Below, piece by piece: positions 1-8,883 of a DNA stretch of 64,000 nucleotides; the stretch's first letter is position 1, and every line of letters starts with the position of its first letter. The position numbers and the translations under genes were made by a program. The DNA is taken from positions 186,001-250,000 of the forward strand of contig NIOB01000004.1 in NCBI GenBank assembly GCA_002189105.1, read 5' to 3'. Source of the DNA: Saccharibacillus soli (lineage in GTDB: Bacteria; Bacillota; Bacilli; Paenibacillales; Paenibacillaceae). Below the pieces are notes generated by a model, which ran no database searches, was not told the origin of the DNA, and saw only the letters and a program-made list of their open reading frames with translations.

Positions 1-41
1 CGCGAAGATCAACTACATAGAACCGAATGGAGGAGAAAACG

Positions 42-1025
42 TTGACTCATGCTGCTCAAACGGAACCTTTTGATCCGCTTTTGTTCTGGTCGGATGATGA
101 TTATTTTACCAGTCCCGAAGAAGTCACGGATGAACGGATTGCCCAAGTAGAGAACCTGCTGGGCTATAAGCTGCCTGCGGATTATATCTCGCTGCTGCGA
201 ATCCGCAATGGCGGCTGTCCGGTGAATACCTGTGTTCCGGTAGGGGAACCGGACAGTGTGGACGAAGGTTATCTGATCCTTACCGGAATCTGCGGAATTG
301 GAGGCCAATGGGGATTGGACTCGGAGGATCTGGGCAGCCGCTTCATGATTGAAGAATGGGGCTATCCCGACATCGGGATTGTATTCGGGGAATGTCCATC
401 CGCAGGGCATGACGCGATGATGCTGGATTACCGCGAATGTGGGCCGCAGGGCGAACCGGCAGTCATTCACGTGGCGGTGGAGATGGACGAAGAACCCGAG
501 ATTCTGCCGCTTGCAAGCAGCTTTGGTGAATTTGTGCGTGCTCTGGTGCATGAGGACGTCTACGATACCTCCGAGGAAGACAAACAGGCAGCGCTGGAGC
601 AGGCGCGTACGGCTCCGCTCACTCCACGCCTTCAGGAATTGTGTACCCAGGCGCAGGATCAACTGCCGGACGCTGAACGCAAGATTCGGACGCTGGCGGA
701 GGCAATTATTGAAGAGAAGGGCTTTTTCGCGCTGCACAGCGATTTTAAGTCCTGTCTGATGTATGATCTGGAGTTTCTGCTGGTTCAGGCATCCATGGGC
801 TCTGTCGAGCGGGAATCTTATCTACAAACTTATACAGAGATGCTTGTCTTCGGCCCCAAGGGAACGCTAAATACCGGCGGCTATGCACCAGGTTTCGTTA
901 GCGATTGGCTGGACGCCCGTTTGAACAAGGGCAGAATCCTGACCGATCCTGCCGATGGACGACTGACGTTCGATCCAGCTTATGCGGACGAAGTTCGGCG
1001 GCGTCTTGAACAAGAATCCTTTTAA
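42..1025 (+). CDS. SMI1/KNR4 (SUKH) family protein
   Basis: The N-terminal ~170 residues have the SUKH/SMI1-KNR4 pattern: an acidic lead-in, then a helix and the run LLGYKLPADYISLLRIRNGG, followed by a segment on a GICGIGGQWG loop. The rest (to residue 327) is mostly helical and not recognised. I place the start at TTG 42 because GGAGGAG lies 6 nt upstream; the in-frame ATG at 27 overlaps that ribosome binding site. SUKH proteins are often immunity proteins of contact-dependent toxin systems, but stand-alone housekeeping copies are common in Bacillales and no toxin gene lies next to it. Function is therefore open; the family call is fairly safe. Confidence 0.8.
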   Translation: MTHAAQTEPFDPLLFWSDDDYFTSPEEVTDERIAQVENLLGYKLPADYISLLRIRNGGCPVNTCVPVGEPDSVDEGYLILTGICGIGGQWGLDSEDLGSRFMIEEWGYPDIGIVFGECPSAGHDAMMLDYRECGPQGEPAVIHVAVEMDEEPEILPLASSFGEFVRALVHEDVYDTSEEDKQAALEQARTAPLTPRLQELCTQAQDQLPDAERKIRTLAEAIIEEKGFFALHSDFKSCLMYDLEFLLVQASMGSVERESYLQTYTEMLVFGPKGTLNTGGYAPGFVSDWLDARLNKGRILTDPADGRLTFDPAYADEVRRRLEQESF

Positions 1026-1088
1026 TCGAGGAATGAAGGGAAGAACGCAAGATTATTCAGCCGATCAGGCGATTTTGAGGTGAGGGCG

Positions 1089-2615
1089 ATGAATCACAGC
1101 ACGGAGCAGGACGCTTATCGGGGACGATCTCTCCCCAGCGTACGATACACGGTTCATGATGAGGCTCATGCGGAGGGTGTCTGGTATCCGAATCCCGCAT
1201 CGGCATTGATTCTCTTACATCCGGAAGGCGGGAATCATCTACCGGATACGCTGCACCAGACGGTGGATGCCATGCGCGAAGAGTTTGAGGATGCGGGACT
1301 GCTGCCCAATCCCATGCGTGCAGGCGGGATGGAGGAAGCAGATGAAGGGGATCTGGTCGTGGAATGGGCTTCCCCTGCCGGACTGGAGCATCCCGAAGCT
1401 TACCGGCTGGACATTGGTTCAATGGTTCGACTGACGGCGGGTACGGAGCAGGCGGTTCGACATGGACTGCGTACGGTGCGCCAGCTGCTGACGGCAGGTG
1501 AGGGAATTCCTTACGGCGTCATTGACGACCAGCCAGTACTGGGAGAGCGTGCGCTGCATCTGGACATCGGCCGCAAATTTTATCCGCAGGCCTGGATTCT
1601 GGATCGACTGCGCGAGATGTCAGAATTGAAGCTGAATACGCTTCAGCTGCATTTTTCCGAACATGAAGGCTTTACGTTCGAGAGTGAACGTCATCCGGAG
1701 GTCATGGCGCAGCAATACCTCACCAAGTCGGAGATTCGGGAGATTATCGCAGAAGCAAAGCGGCTGCATATCGCGCTGATCCCTTCGCTGGATTCACCTG
1801 GGCATCTGGGTTATGCGCTGAGACATCGCCCGGAATGGCTGCTTCACGATCGGGACGGCAAGCCTGCGAGAGGTGCACTGGACATTACGAACCCGGAAGC
1901 CGTGGCCTTTGTGATGGAGCTGATCGACGAATATGCGGAGCTGTTCGCAGGCAGTGCCTATTTTCATATTGGCGGCGATGAATTTATCGACTTCTCGCAT
2001 TTTGCCGATTATCCGCAGCTTGGACAATACGCACGGGATACACTGGGCATCGAAGGCGGTTCGGAAGTGGACGCCTATGTCGCTTATCTGAACACGGTGG
2101 CGCAGCGCCTGGAATCGCAGGGATTTGTGGCGAGAGTCTGGAACGATGGGTTATACCGGGAAGGATTGGAGCAGAAGGTTGCCCTCAAGACGTCGGTGCA
2201 GATCACGTATTGGACGAAATGGGACCCCAAGATGGCGACCGTGCAGACCTTTATCGACAAGGGGCACAAACTGGTCAACTTCAATGACGCGTATTTCTAT
2301 TATGTACTGGGCGAGCATGCAGGCTACAGATACCCGACCGGAGAAAAGATCTATGCAGACTGGCATCCCGGACGGCTTCCGCGTATTGCGGAAGATGAGC
2401 CGCAGGAGTGGTCGGCACCTTATCCATCATGGCTGCTGGGCTGTACATTTTCGGTCTGGAGCGACAAGCCGGATGCGCAGGGCGTCGAAGAAGTCGCTGC
2501 CGGTATCCGCGAGCCGCTGCGTGCCATGGCGGAGCTGGCGTGGACGGGAGAGAAACGCTGGGACTCCTATGAAGCATTGGCTGAAGTCGGTCGTTTGGCT
2601 GGATTAAGAGGCTAA
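1089..2615 (+). CDS. GH20 family beta-N-acetylhexosaminidase-like glycosidase
   Basis: A 508-residue cytoplasmic-looking protein with no signal peptide. Residues ~130-480 form a GH20 TIM barrel: LHLDIGRKFYP at the first strand, LNTLQLHFSEHEGF, IPSLDSPGH, and the signature FHIGGDEF giving the Asp297-Glu298 pair (Glu is the catalytic acid in this family; Asp orients the substrate acetamido group). An N-terminal domain of ~120 residues resembles the alpha/beta domain that precedes the barrel in GH20 enzymes. Expected substrate is terminal beta-GlcNAc or GalNAc. I choose ATG 1089 over GTG 1080 because GAGGTG sits at a normal distance upstream of it. It follows the SUKH gene by 63 nt and is followed by a terminator. 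Confidence 0.87.
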   Translation: MNHSTEQDAYRGRSLPSVRYTVHDEAHAEGVWYPNPASALILLHPEGGNHLPDTLHQTVDAMREEFEDAGLLPNPMRAGGMEEADEGDLVVEWASPAGLEHPEAYRLDIGSMVRLTAGTEQAVRHGLRTVRQLLTAGEGIPYGVIDDQPVLGERALHLDIGRKFYPQAWILDRLREMSELKLNTLQLHFSEHEGFTFESERHPEVMAQQYLTKSEIREIIAEAKRLHIALIPSLDSPGHLGYALRHRPEWLLHDRDGKPARGALDITNPEAVAFVMELIDEYAELFAGSAYFHIGGDEFIDFSHFADYPQLGQYARDTLGIEGGSEVDAYVAYLNTVAQRLESQGFVARVWNDGLYREGLEQKVALKTSVQITYWTKWDPKMATVQTFIDKGHKLVNFNDAYFYYVLGEHAGYRYPTGEKIYADWHPGRLPRIAEDEPQEWSAPYPSWLLGCTFSVWSDKPDAQGVEEVAAGIREPLRAMAELAWTGEKRWDSYEALAEVGRLAGLRG

Positions 2616-2685
2616 ACAGTGGAGCCTCTGCCAGTCAAGTCGAAGGTGTAAACTCGTTAAACGCAAGCATTTGCGGAAGCAGCAG

Positions 2686-2726
2686 CGGTGAATTTCCGAT
2701 ACATGCGGGGGAATTCACCGTTTTTT
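2686..2726 (+). terminator. Rho-independent terminator after GH20 gene
   Basis: Nine-base stem CGGTGAATT / AATTCACCG closed by a 17-nt loop and followed by six T residues. It separates the glycosidase from the two-component operon. Confidence 0.75.
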
Positions 2727-2830
2727 GCGTGGGAGATCGGAGAAGAAGCGTCTACAACAGAGAGGCGGTGCAGAGACTGCTTGAAGCCTGCTGCACCACC
2801 AGACCAATCCAAGCAAGAGGGGAATTGAAT

Positions 2831-3610
2831 ATGTATACCATTTTGATCGTGGAAGACGATCCCAAGATTGCGGAACTGCTCCGCAGCGATATGGAGAAAT
2901 ACGGCTACCAGGCCTGGATCGCGCGGGACTTTGAACGGATCACCGAAGAGTTTCGTCAATCCGGTGCCCAACTGGTGCTGCTGGATGTGAACCTGCCCAA
3001 ATACGATGGCTTCTACTGGTGCAGACAGATCCGAGCGGAATCGGTCTGTCCCATTCTGTTTATCTCGGCGCGCGACGGACAGATGGATCAGGTGATGGCC
3101 TTGGAAAATGGGGCGGATGATTACATTACCAAGCCTTTTCATTATGAAGTGGTGCTGGCGAAGGTTCGCAGTCATCTGCGCCGAGCCTACGGAGAATATG
3201 CGGCCGGGCCCGAAGAGAAGAAGATCGAAGCGGCAGACCTGACGCTTTACCCTGAACGATATGTACTGGCTTGCGGGGAGCGCTCTACGGAATTAAGCCG
3301 CAAGGAAGCGCTGCTGATCGAAGCGCTGATGCGCCGCGAAGGTCGGGTCGTCAGCCGTGACCGCCTGCTGGGGCTGATGTGGGAAGATCATCATTTTATT
3401 GATGACAATACCTTGAATGTCTATGTCACCCGGATGCGCAAAAAACTCAAGGAGCTGGAGACCGATGCGGGCATCGAAGTCGTACGCGGAGCGGGTTATG
3501 TACTCATGCAACCGGAAGGTCTGGAGGAAGAGGAGAAGCGTACTCATGCACAGACAGAGGACAGACTTGAAGGTGAGAATGAGGATACGGCCGCCGGAGG
3601 TCGGTCGTGA
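2831..3610 (+). CDS. OmpR-family response regulator of a Bce-type module
   Basis: 259 residues: receiver domain (residues 1-120; MYTILIVEDD, phospho-acceptor Asp52 in LLDVNLPKYDG, Lys in DDYITKPF) and an OmpR-type winged helix (residues ~125-225; RKEALLIEALM, NTLNVYVTRMRKKL). A ~30-residue charged tail follows and has no counterpart in compact BceR proteins. Start is ATG 2831, where the receiver domain begins and an AGAGGGG site lies upstream. Its stop overlaps the kinase start (GTGA), so the two are translationally coupled. By family knowledge it should activate the downstream ATPase/permease genes when the cell meets cell-wall-active peptides such as bacitracin. Confidence 0.9.
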   Translation: MYTILIVEDDPKIAELLRSDMEKYGYQAWIARDFERITEEFRQSGAQLVLLDVNLPKYDGFYWCRQIRAESVCPILFISARDGQMDQVMALENGADDYITKPFHYEVVLAKVRSHLRRAYGEYAAGPEEKKIEAADLTLYPERYVLACGERSTELSRKEALLIEALMRREGRVVSRDRLLGLMWEDHHFIDDNTLNVYVTRMRKKLKELETDAGIEVVRGAGYVLMQPEGLEEEEKRTHAQTEDRLEGENEDTAAGGRS

Positions 3611-4617
3611 AGCTGTTCTGGCGCGATCAACTGCCGCTGCTTCTCTTCTTCAGCGTGCAGGCACTGATGATTCCTCTTCTCTATTGGTTGAGCGGCGAGA
3701 AGCGCCCGCCCTCGATTATCGGATATGGCGTGCTCCTGAGCAGCGCGGTGCTGGGAGCTTATCTGGCCTATCGGTACCTCACGCTGCGCCGGATGTACAA
3801 GCGTCTCACCCAGCCGGGAGTACCGCGCAGCCAACGGCTGGAATCGCTGGGCGAAGCGCCGCTGTCTGAGTCGATCTCCAGTCTGATTCGAGTGTATGAC
3901 CGCGAATATGAAGAAGAATTGGCGGCGTATCGCAGCGGAGCAGAGCGGCATGCCACGTTTACCGGGCGTTGGGTTCATCAGATGAAGACGCCGCTGTCCG
4001 TGCTGCAATTATCCGCACGCGAGATCGAGGATGAAGACTTGGCGGACAGCATCAGTGAGGAGCTGGACCGAATCCGGCAGGGACTGGAGATGGTCATCTA
4101 TACTTCAAGGCTGGAGCAATTCGAGCAGGACTTTGCAGTGGAGCGTGTACGTCTGGTGCTGCCGATCCGCGAGGCGCTGGCCGAGCATCGCAGGCTGTTC
4201 ATCAAGCGGCGTGTGTCGCCGCGAATCGAGATCGAAGAACAAGATGAAGTGTACACGGATGCCAAATGGCTGCGTTTTGTGCTGGGGCAGATTCTAACCA
4301 ATGCCGTCAATTATACCGAAGGTGAAGGCAAACAGATCTTGATCCGGGCTTTTCATCGCGGACCTCATCTGGCGCTGGAGATCCGGGATCAGGGGATCGG
4401 GATTGCACGGGAGGACTTAAACCGGGTGTTTCATCCGTATTTTACCGGGCAGCGAGGAAGACAATACAAGGAATCGACCGGCATGGGATTGTATCTGGTG
4501 AACGAGGTATGTCGGCATCTGGAGCATGGTCTGGAGCTGGAGTCGGAACCTGGCGTCGGCACGACCGTCCGAATCGTCTTTCGGGAAGCCGGACATCGGA
4601 CTGAGCCTTCATCTTGA
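3607..4617 (+). CDS. BceS-like intramembrane-sensing histidine kinase
   Basis: 336 residues. Two transmembrane helices (about residues 8-28 and 38-56) separated by only ~10 outside residues, the hallmark of kinases that do not sense a ligand themselves but listen to the partner ABC permease. The H box is HQMKTPLSVLQL with His124; the ATPase domain shows the N box LTNAVNY, DQGIGI and GMGLYLV. It starts at GTG 3607 with GGAGG just upstream and overlaps the regulator stop codon. With the regulator, ATPase and permease that follow it makes a complete antimicrobial-peptide sensing and resistance unit. Confidence 0.9.
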   Translation: MKLFWRDQLPLLLFFSVQALMIPLLYWLSGEKRPPSIIGYGVLLSSAVLGAYLAYRYLTLRRMYKRLTQPGVPRSQRLESLGEAPLSESISSLIRVYDREYEEELAAYRSGAERHATFTGRWVHQMKTPLSVLQLSAREIEDEDLADSISEELDRIRQGLEMVIYTSRLEQFEQDFAVERVRLVLPIREALAEHRRLFIKRRVSPRIEIEEQDEVYTDAKWLRFVLGQILTNAVNYTEGEGKQILIRAFHRGPHLALEIRDQGIGIAREDLNRVFHPYFTGQRGRQYKESTGMGLYLVNEVCRHLEHGLELESEPGVGTTVRIVFREAGHRTEPSS

Positions 4618-4805
4618 ACGCGGATTGCTCTCTGCTTACCCTGCACGGTGCCACGTACAGCGCTGCCGGACTGACTGGACGAATTGAATAGCAGACTCAA
4701 CCGAACAGAAGCTTAATCGGCATGTAAGGTGGCGTTAAGAAGAATCGATGGTCGCTTGCCCAAGCATTCGTTAGACTGGGAATCGTAAAGGAAGGAGAGA
4801 GCATA
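4618..4805. other. Intergenic gap inside the Bce-type module
   Basis: 188 nt between kinase and ATPase. In Bce systems the regulated promoter of the transporter genes lies in this position. I could not find a convincing -35/-10 pair or a clear BceR-type inverted repeat by eye. Confidence 0.4.
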
Positions 4806-5576
4806 ATGAACATTCTGGAAGCTCGCAATCTAAACAAAGTGTATCCGGGCAAAGTATCCACCCAGGCGCTGACCGACATTCATTTGACCATCGCCGAGGG
4901 GGAATTCGTTGGGGTGATGGGACCATCCGGGAGCGGAAAAACGACGCTGCTCAACATGGTCTCGACCATTGATACGCCCAGCTCCGGCACGGTGAAGATC
5001 GGAGGACAGGACCCTTATGCCATGAGCCGCAACGATCTGGCCAAGTTCCGGCGGCGCGAACTGGGATTCGTTTTTCAGGACTTTAATTTGCTGGACACGT
5101 TAACCGTCGCTGAAAATATCGTGCTGCCGCTGACCCTGGACGGAATGAAGCTCAAGGAGATGGATGAGCGGCTGCACCGGATTGCTGATCGACTGGGCAT
5201 CTCGGGGATTCTGGGTAGCCGTACCTATGAGATCTCCGGCGGTCAGCGGCAGCGTACAGCCATCGCTCGCGCCGTAATTGCCGAACCTTCGATTCTGCTG
5301 GCCGACGAGCCAACGGGCGCACTGGATTCCAACGCGTCGCGCATCGTGATGGAGTCGATGGAGAGTCTGAATGAGCAGGAGCGGACGACGATCATGCTGG
5401 TGACCCACGACCCGCAGGCGGCCAGCTACTGTCACCGCATCGTGTTTATCAAGGACGGCCGTCTGGCGGCCGAGATTCACCGGGGAGAGAGCCGCCAGGC
5501 CTTTTTCCAGAAGATTATTGATACGTTATCTTTCTGGGGAGGGAACGCACATGAACTTTCCTCAATTCGCGTATAA
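4806..5576 (+). CDS. BceA-like ABC transporter ATP-binding protein
   Basis: 256 residues, a single ABC ATPase domain: Walker A GPSGSGKTT, Q loop FVFQDFNLLD, signature SGGQRQRTA, Walker B ILLADEPTGALD and H loop VTHD. The N-terminal LEARNLNKVYPGK and the ALDSNAS stretch are typical of the MacB/LolD/BceA group. GGAAGGAGAG lies upstream of ATG 4806. Its last 26 nt overlap the permease gene, so the two are co-translated. In this family the pair removes peptide antibiotics from their lipid II-cycle targets and its ATPase flux is the signal read by the kinase. Confidence 0.9.
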   Translation: MNILEARNLNKVYPGKVSTQALTDIHLTIAEGEFVGVMGPSGSGKTTLLNMVSTIDTPSSGTVKIGGQDPYAMSRNDLAKFRRRELGFVFQDFNLLDTLTVAENIVLPLTLDGMKLKEMDERLHRIADRLGISGILGSRTYEISGGQRQRTAIARAVIAEPSILLADEPTGALDSNASRIVMESMESLNEQERTTIMLVTHDPQAASYCHRIVFIKDGRLAAEIHRGESRQAFFQKIIDTLSFWGGNAHELSSIRV

Positions 5577-7503
5577 CAACGTCAAGCGCAACGCCAGGGC
5601 CTATTTTGCCTATTTTCTGAGCAGCACCTTCATGGTCATGATCTTCTTCTCGTTTGCGGTGTTCATCTATCATCCGGTGATCCTTCATTCGGAGATGCAC
5701 CAAATGACGAAGACAGGCATGATCGCAGCCGAATATGTCATTTTTATTTTTGCCTTTTTCTTCGTGCTCTATTCGATCAGCGTTTTCCTCAAATCCCGCA
5801 ACAAGGAGTTTGGCCTGCTGCTCATGCTCGGCGCCCAACCTTCGCAGCTGAACCGTCTGGTGTTTCTGGAAAATATTCTGATCGGTACAGGCGCCATCAT
5901 CAGTGGGATGGGGCTGGGGATGCTGCTCTCCAAGCTGTTCCTGCTGCTGGCTTCGCGCATGACGGAGACGCCGGAGCTGCCGTTCTACTGGCCTTGGGGA
6001 GCGATGCTGCTGACGACCGGAGCTTTTGCCACCTTGTTCCTGGTCATTTCGGCAATGACGCTGCTGTTTGTACGCAAACGCAATGTGTTGGAGCTGCTGC
6101 AGGGCAATGCCAAACCCAAGACGGAACCCAAAGCTTCGATTGTGCTGGTTCTGTTGGGGATCGTACTGTTGGGCGTAGGCTATACTGCGCTGCGCGTTGA
6201 CACTTTGGAAGCTACCCAGCTGTTTTTGGCGGCGGGTACGGGCATTGCCGGGACATATTTTTTCTATTCTCAGCTGTCCGTTCTGTTCATGCGGCTGCTC
6301 AAGCGCAACCGCTCCTTCGTCTGGAGAAAAACGAATCTACTGTGGATTTCCGAGATGGCCTACAAGATCAAAGATAATGCCCGTGTGTTATTCCTGATTA
6401 CGGTTGTCACTTCGGTCGCTTCGATGAGTGCAGGGTTCGTACTGTCGATTGACCGGGAGACGAGATCGCTGTATGAGGACAATCCGTATGCGTTCCAGCT
6501 GTCTACCCAGCATCCAGCGGGAATAGCCGTGGATGAGGCCAAGGTCGAAGCGGTTCTGAAACGTGAGGGAGTGACCTATGAGAAGAGACAAATGCAGTCG
6601 CTGTTCGCTAGTGTCGGCGATGACCAATCCGGCTCCAGCATCAATCTCATTCCCGCTTCCGACTACGCTCGCATTGCTGCCGAGTGGCAGCTGCCTTCGC
6701 TGGTCCCGGAGCAGAAAGGACAGCCGCAGGCGCTGCTTCTATATGATGAGAAGAGGATCGATCATCCGCTGGCAAGTGCTGGAGAGACGCTCAAGATCGT
6801 CGCAAGTGAAGCAGAGGTGAAGGTAAATGAAGTTGCGCAGAGCCCTGTATTTGCGACGCTGCAATGGGGTTCGGCGCTTGTGGTACCGGATCAGATCTAT
6901 CAAGCAGCCGTTGACCAGTTCAAACGTGGTGACGCGGCGGGACTGGCCAGGCAAATGCTCTTCTACCGGGTTCCAGCCTGGGACGGCATTACGCCGCGAT
7001 ACGACAGCGAGGAAGCGAGAGTAGCAGGCGAGCTAGCCAAGCTAAGTCCACGAGCGACGGGTGAGAATCGGACGAATGGTTATCTGAATATTCGGGCCAA
7101 CGATTATCAGTCCTACAAGCAGTTTATGTCCATGTTGAGCTTTATCGGCTCATTCGTGGGATTGATGTTCTCGCTGTCTTCCGCCAGCTTCCTCTACTTC
7201 AAACTGCACGCCGAACTGTCCCGCGATGCGCAGATGTATCGGGCGCTGTCCAAGACGGGTCTCAGCATTGGGGAGATGAAAAAATCAGCGACTCTTCAGA
7301 TTGCGCTGCTGTTCTTCCTGCCGATTGTGGTGTCTGTCATTCAGACGTTCGTGGTGCTGAGTCCCGTTCTGGCGATCCTGCACATCGTGAATATCACCGA
7401 ACCGGTATTGCTGACGACCGGAGCCTTCCTGCTGGCACAGCTGGGTTACTTCCTGCTGGTGCGCGGACGTTACGTCAGCCGCCTGAAGCGAGTCATGGTC
7501 TAA
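5551..7503 (+). CDS. BceB-like ABC transporter permease (FtsX-type, large extracellular domain)
   Basis: 650 residues with about ten hydrophobic segments: one near residues 20-40, three between ~55 and 190, two around 200-245, one near 285-305, and three at the C terminus (from ~530). Between ~310 and ~525 lies a large non-membrane domain, which in this family faces outside and binds the peptide or its lipid target. I start at ATG 5551 (MNFPQFAYNNVKRN, a classic family N terminus), with GGGGAGGGAACG upstream. The gene overlaps the ATPase by 26 nt and ends the module. Which peptide is recognised cannot be read from sequence. Confidence 0.9.
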   Translation: MNFPQFAYNNVKRNARAYFAYFLSSTFMVMIFFSFAVFIYHPVILHSEMHQMTKTGMIAAEYVIFIFAFFFVLYSISVFLKSRNKEFGLLLMLGAQPSQLNRLVFLENILIGTGAIISGMGLGMLLSKLFLLLASRMTETPELPFYWPWGAMLLTTGAFATLFLVISAMTLLFVRKRNVLELLQGNAKPKTEPKASIVLVLLGIVLLGVGYTALRVDTLEATQLFLAAGTGIAGTYFFYSQLSVLFMRLLKRNRSFVWRKTNLLWISEMAYKIKDNARVLFLITVVTSVASMSAGFVLSIDRETRSLYEDNPYAFQLSTQHPAGIAVDEAKVEAVLKREGVTYEKRQMQSLFASVGDDQSGSSINLIPASDYARIAAEWQLPSLVPEQKGQPQALLLYDEKRIDHPLASAGETLKIVASEAEVKVNEVAQSPVFATLQWGSALVVPDQIYQAAVDQFKRGDAAGLARQMLFYRVPAWDGITPRYDSEEARVAGELAKLSPRATGENRTNGYLNIRANDYQSYKQFMSMLSFIGSFVGLMFSLSSASFLYFKLHAELSRDAQMYRALSKTGLSIGEMKKSATLQIALLFFLPIVVSVIQTFVVLSPVLAILHIVNITEPVLLTTGAFLLAQLGYFLLVRGRYVSRLKRVMV

Positions 7504-7661
7504 GTCCGATTGGTCAGATCTGCCATGTGCACCCAGCATGAGGTTTGAAAAGTATACATTCAGATGCAAGCAGCCGCTTCGCCATACTTTTACACTGTTC
7601 GATACGCCTTTACGGGTATACAACAGAATAAAAGCCTATACAGCGAACGGAGGTCTACAAG

Positions 7662-8726
7662 ATGAATTCCCGCAAGAACACCCAGAATCCGACTGGATCG
7701 TCATCGACCGGAAAAAACAATTCGGAATCCACACCTACGAATCAGACTCAGCGCGACATTCCGCTTCTCCCTCTCGTGGATCTTTCTGCCGAATTGGAAG
7801 GGTGGGAAGTGATGACTGCGACGCTGGGTTATAACGGAAAAGCCTACCTGATGCTAACCGGCAAGACGCCGCCCGTTTCCCAGACTTCGGATCTCTTGTC
7901 TGCGGCTTCCTCTCCATCTGCACCCCCGCCCCGGCAAAAAGTGCTGATCGTCAATCTGGCTGCGGCTGCTTCTTCGCCTGCTTGGGACGAAGTTTCAATA
8001 CCGATCGAAGAACAGCTGATTGAAGGTGAGTCGTTGACTTATCATTATGCACAGCCGCTGGGTGAGGAGCTGCTGGTAGTCAGCGCACGCAGCCGTTACG
8101 AAGCGCATGATCGCTATGATCTCAATGCGGTCGTATGGGGCAAAGATGGGAGTGTGCAGCGGCGTTTTCTGCTCGGCGACGGTATTCAGCAGGTGCAGAC
8201 GACAGCGGGCGGACTGATCTGGACCAGCTATTTTGACGAAGGAGTATTCGGGAACTACGGTTGGAAACGTCCGGTTGGCGAGAGCGGTCTGATCGCCTGG
8301 GATCGTGAGGGTATCCGTGTGTTTACGAACAGTGAAGCCAATATTGCCGATTGTTATGCCCTGAATGTCTGTTCCGATCAAGAAGTCTGGTTTTATTATT
8401 ATACGGATTTCTTGTTGGGTCATCTGTCAGGTGATGCGGCGCAGCCTGAGGTTTCGTTCGCCGATCCGCAGATCAGAGGTTCGTCCGTGGTCGTTACGGA
8501 TGGCCAACGTTTCCTGCTCGACAAAGGGTATCAGCAGCATGAACAATATGTTCTGCTGCAACCAGATCCATCCGGACGTCTGATTCCACGGGATTCATTC
8601 GTATTCAGCGATGGACAAAAGCAGATCGATTCCGGTTTGCGCGATGCACGAGGCGGTACCTTACTGCTGCTGGAAGACGCGAAGTTGTACCGGGTCACGC
8701 TGGATGAGCTGGATGTGACGCGATAA
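7662..8726 (+). CDS. Protein of unknown function
   Basis: 354 residues with no signal peptide or membrane segment. The first ~35 residues are Asn/Ser/Thr-rich and probably disordered; the rest alternates short beta-like segments (for example LIWTSYFDEGVFGNYGW, EVWFYYYTDF, LYRVTLDEL) in a way that recalls beta-propeller proteins, but I see no repeat regular enough to assign one. GGAGG lies at a normal distance before ATG 7662. It stands alone between the Bce module and the iron-related genes. I do not recognise the family. Confidence 0.7.
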   Translation: MNSRKNTQNPTGSSSTGKNNSESTPTNQTQRDIPLLPLVDLSAELEGWEVMTATLGYNGKAYLMLTGKTPPVSQTSDLLSAASSPSAPPPRQKVLIVNLAAAASSPAWDEVSIPIEEQLIEGESLTYHYAQPLGEELLVVSARSRYEAHDRYDLNAVVWGKDGSVQRRFLLGDGIQQVQTTAGGLIWTSYFDEGVFGNYGWKRPVGESGLIAWDREGIRVFTNSEANIADCYALNVCSDQEVWFYYYTDFLLGHLSGDAAQPEVSFADPQIRGSSVVVTDGQRFLLDKGYQQHEQYVLLQPDPSGRLIPRDSFVFSDGQKQIDSGLRDARGGTLLLLEDAKLYRVTLDELDVTR

Positions 8727-8808
8727 TGGGCAGCCAAGCGTAACCAAGGTGAACCTATCGCTTAGACTTTGTCACGCGTTTGTACAAAAAAATCTCCCCC
8801 AATGTGCA

Positions 8809-8837
8809 TTGTCTCTCGTTCTGGCGAAGGCTAGAAT
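8809..8837 (+). promoter_or_regulatory. Sigma-A-type promoter of the iron-binding lipoprotein gene
   Basis: TTGTCT (8809-8814), a 17-bp spacer and TAGAAT (8832-8837). The Fur-like box begins 13 bp downstream, around the expected transcription start. Confidence 0.65.
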
Positions 8838-8850
8838 GAGAAAAAGAAAT

Positions 8851-8865
8851 TGAGAATGAAAATCA
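8851..8865. promoter_or_regulatory. Fur-box-like operator
   Basis: TGAGAATGAAAATCA matches 11 of the 14 defined positions of the Bacillus 7-1-7 Fur box TGATAATnATTATCA. It lies between the predicted promoter and the start codon of the siderophore-binding lipoprotein, the right place for iron repression. Confidence 0.65.
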
Positions 8866-8883
8866 ATTGGGGGAGAGAACAAG